From Siphlonurus alternatus (taxonomy: Eukaryota; Arthropoda; Insecta; Ephemeroptera; Siphlonuridae), in the NCBI GenBank assembly GCA_949825025.1, contig OX463781.1, positions 48,992,317 through 49,056,316 of the forward strand: DNA of 64,000 bases, given 5' to 3'. The notes beneath the pieces were generated by a model, which was not told the DNA's origin, made no database searches, and saw nothing but the letters and a program-made list of their open reading frames with translations. Positions 26,233-40,192 of the stretch are shown here, in pieces (the first letter of the stretch is position 1; the number at the start of each line of letters is the position of its first letter). The translations under genes were made by a program, and so were the position numbers.

Positions 26233-26264
26233 CGTCTTATGGCTTCTCCAGCCGCCATAAGACG
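26233..26264. repeat. Perfect 11-bp stem-loop
   Basis: CGTCTTATGGC (26233-26243) pairs exactly with GCCATAAGACG (26254-26264) across a 10-base loop, in a GC-richer setting. It is too short for a typical microRNA precursor. It might be a structured or protein-binding site, or coincidence. Confidence 0.4.
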
Positions 26265-29200
26265 CTGGCATATCGATCAAGATTAACATTACCTTAGGGA
26301 TAAATTTTTTTGTATGTTATTATAGAATATAAAAATAGATTCAAGTTAAAGATTGTACCTGAATGGTTAGATCATTCTTATCAGACAAAAAGAAGTGCTG
26401 TAGGATTTTCTCTATCGGAGAAGTGAAGCATGGTATAATTGCAGAGTTGAAAGACGCCGGCAGCGGAGTGGAATATCGGCGGAGGTCCGAGCTACCTGGT
26501 AACACCTGGTGCGACAACAGGATGACTGCTTTCGTCACGCTGACGAAATTCTTTTCGTTCTGACACCTCAAATTTGGTCCGCTTGACTTTAAATCGTGGA
26601 TGAATAATATATACCTTTCATAGTATTCTTTTGAAACGTCTAGGGAACTTACAGTTTGATGTATTACACTATTTATGTATATTTTAGCATGAATTCTTAA
26701 TACTGCTCGCAAAAATAAAAACAAGATTTAACCGACATTATGCTATTTTTTTCTTATTTAATTAAAAAATTAACAAGAATTGCTGGATATACTTAACCTG
26801 AAAACCTGAACGTTTTGAAATTTCAGCTGCAGCGTGCATTAAGTGCAGTATTTCACAAGTGCACTTTCTGGTTTATAAGTAGGTCAAGTGCAGCTGTATG
26901 GACAAGGGATTTTGTTCTTCGTCAGTGAAGAAATTAATTAAAGTTATAACAAAAAATGGCTGCATTGAAAATAAGACATTATAATTTTTTGTCCCACACT
27001 CATCAAGGTATTATATGATAATGAGTAGGTTCTTCAATATTATCGAGCTAAGTGTGGGGCTAACCTTAACAATGCGATATCATCATCATCATCTGTTTCC
27101 TATATACCAACCAATTAACCTCGGCTGGTTGTAAATTTTTTATCATTTCAATAATTACTCAATTATTTTCATATGAAAGTTCAAACTAGTTTTTATAAAC
27201 AACTATATAACTACGATAAAAATCAGTATAATTTCAGCACTTTTTTGTAGCCCATTGTTCTAGTAAATTAATCTTATAATATATATACGCATCAGTAAAT
27301 TTGTGCGTGTTTGGTGAAATGAATCCACGCGACGATTATGCGACATCTAGGTTTGTGCAAACGTGGGGTAATGAGGAGGAGACTACTCAAGTCTTGTTGT
27401 ACGGCCTCTTCCTTACAGTGTCTGCCCCCAGCATTAGCAAGAGTCATTACTTCGCCGCACGACCAAAGACGTTGCACAGGTAGAGTCGCAAGGTCCCTTG
27501 TTGTAAGTCATTACTTCGCCGCACGACCAAAGACATTGCACAGGTAGAGTCGCAACCTTCTAGTATAGCTCTGTGAGAATTAAAGATCCGCCTAGTTGGT
27601 TTACCTTCCTCCACTAGCCATGTTATTCAAATGGGGGTCGAAAGATGGCCGCCCACTCCACTTCTTGCCCCTCCATTTGTTCAATCTCCTTGCTACCTGC
27701 ATGCCCCACTAACTAAATGTCTCAAACTTTATACCTGGTGAATCTCTAGAGACAACTTGCTTGAATTATTGTTATATATGAGGAATTGGTTAAATGATAT
27801 TACCTCCAGCCTTGAGATACATTATGATTATAGTCTTCGTTATTAACTTAATCAACACTCGAGTAATAATGGTTCTCCTGACAACTCCCCAAGCACTGAA
27901 AATTGCATTGCATGTAATAGAACGTTAATTATAACTTATTCCCTGACAATATGTGGGTAATATTTAACCGTTATCGATGTATTTTATGACTATTTCCCCC
28001 TTCTGAAAGGAAAATAAATATAATGTAAGATTTTTAGACTACCCGTAGTTTAAAATCTTGGGGAAATGCATGCTATAAAAAAATACATCTGTAAATGCAC
28101 CTGCTTTTCACTGAAACGTTTTTATCTTTGCATTATAAATATTATAAAAATACATAACTTATGCATTTTCTTTGGTTCAAATGTTATTTCATATAACGTA
28201 CTCTATAGATATGAAGCAAAATAAAAAAAAAAAAAAAAAATGGTAAAACATCACTGTTTCAATGTAAAAAATAACAATGTTTAAATATTATACAATACCG
28301 TCTAAATGATTTCATCTCTATGCATTTTTAACAGTTGAAAATGCACACACTGAATATTAATTCTAGTAATATATGACACAAATTGATTTATACGGTTTGA
28401 CGAGGCAACAAAACTCGACAGTACACACTGGTAATAAACATTGCTAGTTAATAATAATATTTGTTTATTGTGTTAAATAATACAACATACTATTAGTTAA
28501 CATTACGAATGTATATTTGAATCATGCAGTTGCTGAGAGAGATATTATTACTTTACATTCCGAACATGACTGCTGCAAGTATTTCATTTTTCTCACACTT
28601 CATTTTTTACTGCAGACATATTCTTTACTGAGCTCTTAGCCGAATGAGGAGGGGGGGGTGACAAACGACGGCACAGCAGTGACAATGTCTGCCGTGTTAA
28701 ATTGTCATGCGATATAAGCGAGCGATGACCGACCATTGTCAAGGGATTTGTGTAAACATTGATTGCATTATTGTCATTCATTTCAATGTACAGTTTTATT
28801 ATGGGATTAAATTATTTTTTTCATATTCTCGTGTCAAAAAAACTGTACATTTTCTGTGCTTTTAATCAAGTTTTAATTCAAAGTATTTTGATTAAATTTT
28901 CATAGCATCATATAACATACAGTAACTGATTAAGTGTTAATGTATTACTTGAAATAATCAATTTATTATATTATTTAATTTTTATTTAACATGTCAATTC
29001 CTCTATAAACCTCACGTATTTTTCCAGTGAAATGTGCGGTGTTAAACTTACGTGACATTTAAGGATATTTTTTTTAATGACAAGTTGTCACCGCATGAGT
29101 CATCAATTTTTTCTGCTGGACACGGTAAAGTGATCCTCGTATCAGTTTCCTGTGGCGATCCCTCCGTGTTAAAGGACGGTAAAATGAGCCTTATGTGCGG

Positions 29201-31152
29201 TCAGATCTAGTTCCACATGGGCGCTCTCGGAGGAAATTTTACATCACCGGACTCACGCAACATATTGTGGTTTTATTGTTATACAAACACAAGGGAGAAT
29301 TTGTCACCAGCCAATTTGTTAGTTGATAACTTTCAAATATCATGAATATTACGTGGATAAATGCATGTAATTCGGTTTAGAATAATTTGTTTATTATATC
29401 ATGAATATTTTGAAATTAAATTTGTGAAAAATTAATTGAATTGTGACATATTTTCAATTTTATTTGTTTATCTAATTATACGTTTTCTTCTTTAATTTTC
29501 TGAATTTTAGTCTGGAAAATTCACAGTTGGAGCAAGATTTTCAAAATCTTAAGTTGGAGCACTGTCATTTTCATTTTTTTAACATTAAAATGAAAATTAG
29601 ACATTATAATCTTAAAATTGAATTAAGAATTTGATGTAATTAAACGTTTCAATAGAACTGATCATGATAACATGGTGGCACGGACAATCCAGGGGGCGTG
29701 GTCTCCCCACGATTGATTGACTGGACATAATTGCCGCCATGTCAATATTGGACTTGACAGCTGCTTACACACAACGAGCGCACCTCTGCACGGTAATGTT
29801 AGTGTTAATGTCGTGGAGTTGCAGATCGGAGAACGTGCGAGAATAGAAGCGAGTTAGAATTATTTCAATGTCTTTGAAAATAATTTTGTATTAGAAAATA
29901 TGTGCAAAATTAGAATCTATAAATGAACCAACATTATTTAATAGTATTTTATATTTTTTTTAATAGCAATACGAGACTAAAATAATGAGCATATTTTAAT
30001 TTAACACACCTCTTTAACTATTAAATGGCGTTCCAAGTTTTCAAGAATGATAATAAAAGATTTAAATGAAGTGATGAAAAGAAATAGAGCGGTTTTTATC
30101 TTTAATATTTTCACGGCTCATAAAATGTCGCACCTTGTAAGCCTTGCAGATTGTCGCCGTGTTTTAATGAAGGCCCATACTTGGGCGTGCCTGGACTTGC
30201 TAATGATGTCACCGTATTTAAGAAAATGTTAAAAAGTTATATAACACCAAATAAAATTAAAGTATACACAGACTTCAATTATTTTTGGGTGGAAAAAGTA
30301 ATAATAATAATTATGATTTACGTTTGAATTTTTGTTGAAGAATTATTACATCTGTGTGATAGGTAAAAAATCATATTAGACGCCCTTTCCATGCATCTCG
30401 TTATAAAAAAGAATATATCTCTCTGATTGTCAATTAGGATAGGTATGTTGTCTGACACAAATTAGCTTTCTATATATAAAGTTCGGTGGTGTAAATGCTT
30501 GTTTGACCCCCCAGTGATGCGACATCGCAACCCAATCGCTCCACGGGTCATCATCTTGAATGGACGAAATGAGAAGAGGTTTACATAAATTAAAGTTTAT
30601 AAAAAAAAATAATCACCGTCGTAAAAGGTAGAACTTCATAAAATATTTCTTTTAAAGAAAAAGTTATCTGATATAAAATATTTTACTCTACCATTTTTAG
30701 AATTAATTTGTACATTTAAATTCTAACTTTTTTTCTTGAATGATACAACTTTTTATTTTTCTTTGGTATAGAAATTGATAGCTTGTTTGAGTTAACAGGA
30801 TTCTTTTTTTATTGATTGAACCATCTTGTATATTTTTTTGACTTTTATAACAATTTATTGTTGAGTCCAAGAAAAAAAAAATCCACCTTTTCTTTGTTGT
30901 GCAACAAAACCTCATTTTTTCTTTCTCAAATATGATAATATTGTGTTGGATTTCTCTAGACACTTATTTTGGTACATACTTCACAACAACGAAATATGTA
31001 ACATTATGTTACTTTGTCTCTGTGGAGTGGAGCGCATTGTTGTCTCGCGACACAGCCACATACAAAGAGCTGCGGGATCATTACGTCGTGTGACGTCACG
31101 CCAACTTCTGCTGTTTTTTAACGTACCAGGGTACTTTTCACTTATTTTTAGA
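26265..31152. other. Putative intron segment, mostly AT-rich
   Basis: No exon recognised. GC-richer patches occur at about 26440-26570, 27290-27700, 29090-29260 and 29680-29840. A YY1/Pho-like AAGATGGCCGCC lies at about 27644, a GGGGGCGTGGTC box at 29692, and an A-run at 28223-28240. TGACGTCA occurs at 31091. Confidence 0.4.
27443..27555 (+). repeat. Two-copy tandem duplication, 49-bp unit, 64-bp period
   Basis: The unit starting GTCATTACTTCGCCGCACGA occurs at 27443-27491 and 27507-27555 with a single mismatch (G/A in AAAGACRTTGCAC). The near-identity implies a recent duplication or strong constraint. A 13-base core, CGACCAAAGACGT, also occurs at 41476-41488 in another GC-rich block. Confidence 0.8.
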
Positions 31153-31282
31153 CGTACAGCCGTCGTCTCGGAAAACTTCTCTTCGCGGCCTTGTTAATCA
31201 CCTCGTGTATAGAATGACACAGCTAGGGCATGGTGATAAACAAGGCTGAAAGTGGGAAATTTTCCAAGGCGACGAGTGTACA
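31153..31282. mobile_element. Short fold-back element, family C copy 3
   Basis: The left arm GTCGTCTCGGAAAACTTCTC and CGGCCTTGTTAATCACC are mirrored by GGTGATAAACAAGGCTG and GGGAAATTTTCCAAGGCGAC, ending GAGTGTACA. It is about 130 bp and non-coding. The left arm has diverged more than the right. Confidence 0.7.
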
Positions 31283-31323
31283 TTGACAGTATCGAAAGAC
31301 ACCTCACAGTTGAATTTAGATAG

Positions 31324-31414
<91 letters not shown>
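31324..31414. repeat. (TTTA)n microsatellite, about 22 units
   Basis: An uninterrupted TTTA tetranucleotide tract of about 91 bases. The 62-codon frame across it (LFIY repeats) is an artefact. If transcribed rightward it would give overlapping AUUUA pentamers. Confidence 0.95.
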
Positions 31415-34400
31415 CTTAAATTACTTAAGTACAAAACTGTCAAATTACATAAAAAAGGTTGGACGATATGATATATGATAAGTTGACGACACTGCATATT
31501 ATACTCTCTATCAAACCACATGCACAGTATAGTAATTACATTTTCATAAGTTGAGCTGAGTTTTATTTAGCAGTATATATGATAGACAAAGGTTTTTTTA
31601 CCTTGAGTTCCATCAGCCTTTTCTGAAAGGTATAGTGGGGAAAAAAAAAGAGAAGTTGATACTTTTATTTTTAAATGATGAAGACAGATAAATTATAAAG
31701 TCATGTTCATTAAAAAAAAAGATAACGGTATATTAATAACAAATTAATTAAACGAACAAAAAAATAATAATTAAGTATTAAAAGTTTTACTCCGTTGTTC
31801 AATTCTAAGAATACTTTGCGCTGGAACAAAAATTACTTTGAGTAATGTCAAGCCTTATTAAAGCAAGATTTAAATCTAAAGAGATTACACTCATCATAAA
31901 CTCATCTTTGAGAAAAGTTTCCACAAAAAGTTCAATAAAATTACTTCAAGAAATGTTCGCCATTTGACGTTAATAAGACGTCGATTGGGCGGCACGCAGA
32001 GTTGTACTAGGCTCCTCCCTCCGCGTGTAACAACAATTTAATGTTAATTATAAGACAACTTTTCAAAAGATGGCGTGTAGGGAAAATTAACTAATTAAAA
32101 ATAACATCACAAAGTTTAATTGCATTGAGTGGAAACAATGTTTACTGATTTTGAATTATGAAGTTAACAATTTATATTATAACTTTTTTTAAATTGAAAC
32201 AAAAATTATTCAATTTCTTGATTAATAATTGTTAATCAAATTGTGCAAATAAAAGAATCTTAGTACCGTAATTTTTTCACAGTTTTAATTTTGTGATTGC
32301 AATAAAAATTAAGTATTTTAATCAAACATTAACCCTCAAAATTCCAAATTTTAATATGTTGTAAATTATTTGCGAGCCAACAGAAGGAGTGCCAAGACTT
32401 GCAGTGACTTACTCTCACATTATTTGTGAGAATGCAAACAGCTGAGAATGGATGGCCTGCAGTGGTTTATGGCATCAAGGAAACACAGCATGAGTAAGAT
32501 TAACACTCGTTAATTGCACGCAATTGTGCGTGCAGCGACACATTTAATGAGACGTAATAAGTAATTTAATGTAAATGATCTAAGTTCGTCAATGTTATGT
32601 TCTTGTTACTTGAAAATTATGGAAATTTATTTTCAAATGAATAATGTAATATTTCCGTGGCTGTTATTTAATTTGCTTGTCGTGTCTTCAAAAGTTATTA
32701 AAATAAATTTAGAACAATACTAAATTATATACAATTGCTCTATGTTTTGTATTCCTGATTTTACAAATATACTAATTGTTTTAATAATTGCCAACGTTAT
32801 AATATTAAGTTTTATAAAACATTGGGTTGATGTCTATTATGAATAACGTCATAATGTATACATAGAGCCTTTTAAGACTCTGATATATAAATTCTATATT
32901 TCGTAATAGTTAATGTTTGGATTTAATATAACGTTCAGTAATCGATATACTCTAAATGTTTCAACATCGATCGATCCTAGACCTGCGTGTCCCTGTGAGC
33001 CCCATTATTATTTCGTATGCAGCTTCGATATATTTTCCATGTATTATAAATATTTAATTTTTCTCTCTGGCTTTATTTAACGAAACGTTCCGTGCATCAA
33101 ACAACTATTTTAACTTCTCCGATATTTTTTTTCTCTTATTTTTCTTCTTTTCAATTTAAAAACTATATAAAAAAATTGAGTACCTCTCATGTCTTCATGT
33201 TATGTTTATAAAGTTCTCAGAATTATGACATAAGAAGAACTCAAGGATAAAGGTAGATTACTATGTCATCTTAGTGATGGGTTTTCTCAGAATTTTAACA
33301 TTGTAACCATTGAACTTGGGATAATTAACACCAATTTCACCTCTATGTTCTTCAGTTCTGACGAGATTTTTTTGTCCCTCAAAGTATACGCAATGTATCG
33401 ACTTACAATTTTTTTGTTAGATGTAATGACATGTTAATTACAGTTTGCAGTCGCTGAAACAATATCATTATGGTGAATAATATTAACGTAGTTAGTAAGA
33501 ACTGTCAGGTAAAAAAACTAATTAAAAATGTAGTTTGGAACATTTTGTTTATATACTTTGAAACAATAATTATATTGAAAAATATTAAAGATTATTTGGA
33601 ATATATGAAAGCTCATATAATATATTTTAATCATTATTTACTATACCAAAATACCAAGAGTTTAGTTTGTTAATATTACTAAATTATTTTAAATTAAACG
33701 AAAGTAATTTACGATATTAAAGCTATTAAGAGATAAACCGTTTGAATTGTACTGATAAGAATTATCTCATTAATTATTTTGTTGTTGTTTTATTATCACA
33801 TGCAACTTTCTTCCCTAAGTTATTATATTGGAATATAAATCTTGATGCAATAGAGGGGGATGTTACTGTTTATACTACAGTTCGTAATCTGCGTTCTGTT
33901 ATCATATAATAAAAGTGAGAGATGCTGGATCAGCTGACCGTCACGTGGGTGGGCGTGGCACCACCCACTTTCGATGATTAATGACCCCCTCTGTTGCTGA
34001 CTTGACTTGACCGTTCTTTATTATAAAATTATAACTTAAAGTATTTTATAATTACCTGGTTCTGATGACAAAATAAACGAGTTTAATTCAGTAAATGTCT
34101 TCGTAAATATAGAATTTATAACGTGCCGCCGCGCAGGTTAGTGTATGCAATGTATATATTATAGTTTATAAAGTGGTGTAAAAAGTAGTTATATTACCAT
34201 ATAGAAAAGTGGGTGGTTTTAAATATTACTGACTCCGGCTAGTCTACGGGGGGTTCCGGTCGCGTGCTATCAAACTCACCCCCAAACCTCCCTTACTCTT
34301 TGCGTGGGGGGGTATGTAAAATAAGAGGGAGACTTTTCGGTCACGCGAGTTAAATTCTACCTTTTTTTTTACAAAAAAATACTCTAGTTTTGATCTGTTT

Positions 34401-35060
34401 AATATATTATATGTGCAATCTCATATATTCAGTGTTTAAACAAGCCATTACCTAAAGTATTGTTCGAGTGATAATTACACAGTTATTAACTGGTTTAATG
34501 TGGTGTTCACTTATGGTTTAAAACATCGTAATAATAACAATATAGTGTCCTATAATAGTTGCTAACAATTCATTTATAGCAGCGCGTGCTATATACCCCA
34601 AGTCATTAATATTGATCGCAATAATTCTCTCCCACAGCGTGCTGCAAAAAACATACAGGTTTTCTAATAACAAGTATATGGGTTTTTAAACTGTGCAACA
34701 TGACTTGTGTATCTAAGATCGTCTCTCATATATTGACTCTATAGTCATTCCAGGAAATACATGTTAATAATTTGTATAATTTTATTATATAACAATAGCT
34801 CTGAGAAGGAATATTAAAACACGTCGTATAAACTTCTCCAGCTATGAATGAACGGTTTCAATGTAGTTCGAGTCTATATATTGTAAATATAGTAATTGTT
34901 AAAGTTTTGAATACAATATGAATTCCAACAACATTGTATAATATACACGTAGTACGGTGCTTACATAATATACTATTATTATACACACATGCTGTATGTG
35001 CTTGCTCGTCGTTCATGTATGGCACCCCCAAGGCAAGCAGCAGCCGTGGTGGTTAAGTAA
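31415..35060. other. Putative intron segment, AT-rich
   Basis: No exon recognised. It contains the motif pair at 33941-33959 and a GC-rich patch at about 34230-34330 with G- and C-runs. Confidence 0.45.
33941..33968. promoter_or_regulatory. TCACGTG next to GGGTGGGCGTGGC, second copy of the motif pair
   Basis: TCACGTG (33941-33947) abuts GGGTGGGCGTGGC (33947-33959), then ACCACCCAC, so GTGGGTGG...CCACCCAC also forms a small dyad. It resembles the pair at 10316-10340. Function is inferred. Confidence 0.3.
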
Positions 35061-35456
35061 ATAACCATCAGGTGAGAAGACAAACAGAGCACCCTCCGTG
35101 ACACGAGGATGCGTCCCAATTGTCTTTAGTCAACTATGCGCACTTCTGCGAGAAATAAATAACCATCAGGTGAGAAGACAAACAGAGCATGCCCTCCGTG
35201 ACACGAGGATGCGTCCCAATTGTCTTTAGTCAACTATGCGCACTTCTGCGAGAAATAAATAACCATCAGGTGAGAAGACAAACAGAGCATGCCCTCCGTG
35301 ACACGAGGATGCGTCCCAATTGTCTTTAGTCAACTATGCGCACTTCTGCGAGAAATAAATAACCATCAGGTGAGAAGATAAACAGAGCACCCTCCGTGAC
35401 ACGAGGATGCGTCCCAATTGTCTTTAGTCAACTATGCGCACTTCTGCGAGAAATAA
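35061..35456 (+). repeat. Tandem array, four copies of a 98-100 bp unit
   Basis: Units run 35061-35158 (98), 35159-35258 (100), 35259-35358 (100) and 35359-35456 (98). They are nearly identical: the middle two read GAGCATGCCC where the outer two read GAGCACCC, and the last has one A to T transition-like change in AGAAGATAAAC. Each unit contains ATCAGGTGAGAAG, which holds both a CAGGTG E-box and a CAG|GTGAGA donor-like string. It is non-coding. The first and last units sharing the 2-base deletion is notable for the array's history. Confidence 0.95.
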
Positions 35457-38400
35457 CGATTCGAGCTCACTGAAGATGAAAATTCATAGTTTTTGGTTTT
35501 ACAAACGCAGCATGTCACTTTTTCTTCGTAAAATCTTGCAGTGTGACATTTTGACATAAACCCCAGGCAATAATGGCGGCCCCTTGGATTATTTATTTAC
35601 GGAATGGGACGCAGCCCGATGTCAAGGGCCCATCCACACGCCATCACGACGTTCCCTTATCACCACATGGCAAGGGGAGATACCATTTCATATCTTCTAG
35701 CGTGACATCAACAAATAATCATTCATGTATACTTTTATTATATGAAATATTATATGTTTCTAGAAAAATAATAATATAAATTTTATATTTTTGATAGATA
35801 TATAGAAGTGTTTGTTTTTCACATGATAAAAGTCGTATTTTTTATATTATGTAGCTAAGAATATAAAATGTTTTTTTTTTTTTTCATATTTTACTACCTT
35901 AAAATATAAAAAAAAAACATATTTTTTTCTTATAAAGGGGAAAAAAAGTTATAAAAAACCCAATGTACGTTTTGGATGTTGTTGCTTATTTAATAATTTA
36001 CGAAATAAAACTATGAACGCCGAGTTTTTAATTTTCAAAGTTACATTCCCCTTTCTGACCGCTCTACACGGCTGGCTTTATTTCCCCAGGCGATCCTCTC
36101 AGATGAGATGCATCCCTGGACCACTAAGGTCGAGCCAAGATTGGTTTGGTGATTGAGACGACTCTCTGATACAAATTAAAGCTTCCCCTTGATCAAAATT
36201 CGCCGCCAGCGTTTTGGTTGTAACTCTTTGTCTAAATTTCGGTATAAAGAGTGTTCTGCTGTTATAATATTATATACATTTTTTTGTAGCTATAGATTGG
36301 CTTTGTGCAGCTGACAGCAGTAAAATACACACAGGGTTGTGCCGACAATGATGGCTCGATCTCGTGGCCCCGAGCTATGGAAAACATCTGTATTGTACAT
36401 TATCGACCAATATATGCATACTATTTTGAGATAATAGGACACTATGTGATGCATATAATATCATAGCAAAGTTATATACTGTATTTTACTGCATAAATGG
36501 TTATATATATTATACTCACTATGTCAAACTAGTATATTACCCATGTAATTTATCTGGTTAAATAAATGAGATTGTATTTATTCTAGTGACAAATGAAATT
36601 GTTGCCTAGGATTTATAACATGGTGAAATGTATTTTGCGATGTAACTTACTATGATACAATTTCCAGTTAATTATGGGTTTATTTTTATCAAGCTTGAAG
36701 TTAATTAAGAACTAATAATTATTTATTAAATTTATATGTATAATAACATTAAATATTTACTGTATAGTTACCACGACATGCGTATTATGTATAAATAAAG
36801 TTCTTCACATTATAAAAATATATTTACCTTAACGGCAGATGGCAAAATGAAGTGCAAGACGAGGGTTTGGAAAAAGTCCATTATCTGCAACGTGAAACAG
36901 CCAATCTTAAAGGTTTTGCTACACGCTTGTAGAGCGATAGCAGTTTCTGACTGCAGGGGTGGTGTTTTTAAGTCTATATGTTTGGTAGAAACAACAAATA
37001 AGCTTTTAGAGAAAAAAGAAGATCGGAAGTGATTCGTCTTTATTTCCCTCACGGTTTTGTCAGAAAAGACAAAAAATTGGCGAAAATCCTGCAGCCCAAC
37101 CCTTGCAGTGTAAAACACCATCATCACAAGCGATTGTGGAGAAGTAGTTTTTAGACGCCTTTCAGTTGGTTCTTGATATATATAAGTAGTAACGTTGGGC
37201 TGCTGCTATGTAGCGTTGAAGCAGCAGCTCTTTCTTGCCTGGAAATTGACTGGCTGGAGAGACCATTAATCCCCTCAAGTCCTTGTACCACAGGACTATA
37301 ATCACTTTTATGTCTAATACATTAAACTTTAGAATTTCTTTACCTTTAGAAAAAGTTAACATATCCAATTAGAATAATAAAGTTAGTTAGAGGGACAAAG
37401 TTTATCTTACCCACGAGATTTTTATGTTTTAAACTTTGTTGTATATTACGTTTGTTTCATTATTTGTTGACAAACACGTTTCTAGAGATAGCATTTTTTT
37501 TTTATATCTTTATTTTGTGACCTTTTTAACTGCTAAAACGTTTGTAGTATGAAATATTTAGTTTGTACGTGGAAAAAAGGGGGCGGCACGCGGCGAACGT
37601 GCAGGCCACATCATTATTGCTTTAAATAAAATAAAACCCCTCCCTTATAGAACAACCTACAAAATGGGTCTATAAGAAGCTTAAAATGCGTTAGTCTGAC
37701 ACTTGGTAACTATATATTATATAGGAAAAGAGGTTTTGTGGTTCAGCGATCGCATTACTACGTAGCCATGCGGTTTTAGATACCCCCCCCCCTTCTCATT
37801 AAGACTAAAGGGTTGTATTTATAGATGATTGTATGTGTGTATTCATTATATAGACTATAGGTAATTGCAATTAGCTAAGTTTACTTAACTGCACATGTAT
37901 TCATAAGCCTGTGTTTATTTCATCAATTGATTGGGTGCTAATTTAATTTGTAGTCTCACGAGAGGATATATACATGCTGTATTTATTTATACTTTAATCT
38001 AATGACGTGCTTCCCTCGTGGAATGTTAAATAAATATTATCCCAGTTCAGATTTGTGCGATTAGAGTCATCAAAGACGTAGTCATCTGGATTGAACTCAA
38101 AGCTGCCAAAATAATGAAGCAAATGTTAATGAGGGTGAATCTTCCCATGTGTATTCTGTGTTTGAGGCGATGGATTGATGGAGACGTCACGAGCAGGAAC
38201 ATTATCCCTGAGCTGGGGTTACAGTTCCGCTAGGCTGATCTCTGCTACATGCGTGACGACAGTTTCTATGGAAGATGGGCTGGCCGAGTTGTGTCATTGT
38301 CGCATTTTGATATGAGCCACCATCATGGGATGCAAGCAGAAAACAATGCTACATTATATAAGCAACAATCTATTGTTATAACCGCTTTCAAGATTCGAGC

Positions 38401-40048
38401 GTATGTGTTGGTAACAAATTTATATAGATGAAAACTTTCATCATTTATTAATAACTAAAATCTTAATGTATTAAGTTAGAGGTATTTTATAGTCTAGGTT
38501 CAATATATTAACTGTTATATGTGTTATACTCATAGCTGTATGTATTAATTTATTAGAGAAAAGCTTCCTTTACAGTTAATTGTTATAAACAATATATTTT
38601 TTATTTTAAAATATCACCAAAACAACACAAGAAATTGTAAAGAAATTCAGCTGATTACAATCAAATTCGTTTTTATTGCCCTTTGTTTTTCTTTGTAAAC
38701 GAAGTATATTTCAAGTTAACAAAATTTATTCACTGAGATATACCATCTGAGAAGTTTGATACCGGAACTTTATGACGTCATCACTGAGAGAAGTTGCCTG
38801 CACGTACAGAATGGTTAATTATCAAACGACTTGTTTGTTATCTGCTGGCCCACGCTAGTTGGAGATTTACATCCCCTCCTGTCAGCTGTTTTCTCGACGA
38901 GGTAAACAAACCAACTTCTCACTGCTCGGACACAAGCTTTTTTTATGTAGACACCAATTTAATGGTCAATTTATTGCAGTAATTTTAAAAATAATGAAAC
39001 ATGAGTACAATTAAAATGAAATTGTGATTTACTGTATATAATACTTAATGCTATATGTATTCACGTTTTTATGAAAAAAAAAATGTGATTATTGATCATT
39101 ATTGACACAATTAAATATCACATATATTGTCAATTTATTGCAAAAAGAGCTTCGGGTTATTCTTCTGCAAATTGAGTTGGAATTTTTCCATTCAAATAAT
39201 AATTAATATAATCCACTCATGGTACCACTTGATTATCCTACAACATATATATCGTTGTTTCCCCTAGCTCTCGATATTAGTATCATTATTTTCTCGAGTG
39301 CATTTCAATTTGCAGCTAGTAGTAATGACGAGATATGTCGGCTAGCCGCGGGCTGCAACCAACATTTCACGGTGGCTTGTTCACGAGGGCTCGCCATGCG
39401 AGAGATATTGCATCGGGTTTATGAGAGACTGCTGTGGAGCATATACTGTGTGGCAATATTGTACACCATGATATGTAGAGATGTAATGTGGAAATGTAAT
39501 TTCAACCATTTTAATTACGAATGTATATATTTGAGAAAATAAGATATATTTTAATGCAAAAATAGTTCTACTATCAATGTTTTTCTAATTTAAAATTTTA
39601 AATTAATGTTTTTTTTAAATAAATCATGGTATAAGTGGAAAGTGTACATCAAGATCTGAAACTTTTCTTATTACATTTCATATTTTATTTTAAGTAGATG
39701 CCAAACCGGTCACAGCTCTTCTTTTTTTTTTTTAAATCTATACACTACAAAAGTTACCACTCAAAGATATTATTTCAAGGGAGTTTTTCTGTCAATGTCA
39801 GCTGACAATTCCGTTGTAAATATTTGATGACGATACTGATGTAAAATTCAGTGACGTCACATAGAAATCTATCAGGGGCTGCAGCCACGCTAAATATAGC
39901 CCCGACTTCCGTTCCGCAGATAGCAGGAAGTGACAGATGCAGTTGTGTCTGAAACTCCACATAATATTACTGACCGCAATGAATTACTTCCTAATTATCA
40001 AAGTATTGTTTAATGTATTCTTAATTATATTATTTATGGTATTAAGCT
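35457..40048. other. Putative intron segment, AT-rich with a few GC-richer patches
   Basis: GC-richer patches lie at about 35570-35690 (with a YY1-like AATAATGGCGGCC), 36050-36220 and 38190-38300. TGACGTCA occurs at 38773 and 39852. An acceptor-like TTTATTTCCCCAG ends near 36089, but no donor follows that would define an exon. Confidence 0.4.
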
Positions 40049-40192
40049 GGTATTATTACAACATATAATTTTTCTAACTATTTTGGATACAATATTAATT
40101 TCCTTTTAAGAAAACTTGAACTCCATTTGTTTGTATGTAGATGAAATTTTCTTGTAAGGAAAAATTTTGTGCAAAATTTTATCGTGTAACCT
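40049..40192. mobile_element. Fold-back repeat, family H copy 2
   Basis: It shares AGAAAACTTGAACTCCATTT, TTTTCTTGTAAGGAAAAATT and GCAAAATT with the copy at 10.1 kb, and has GGTATTA / GTAACC-like inverted ends. Somewhat more diverged and slightly longer. Confidence 0.6.

Noticed and set aside
31283..31471. 62-codon frame with LFIY repeats
   Set aside because: It is the translated (TTTA)n microsatellite.
35061..35456. CRISPR-like array
   Set aside because: Units are contiguous 98-100 bp tandem copies without spacers, in a eukaryotic context.
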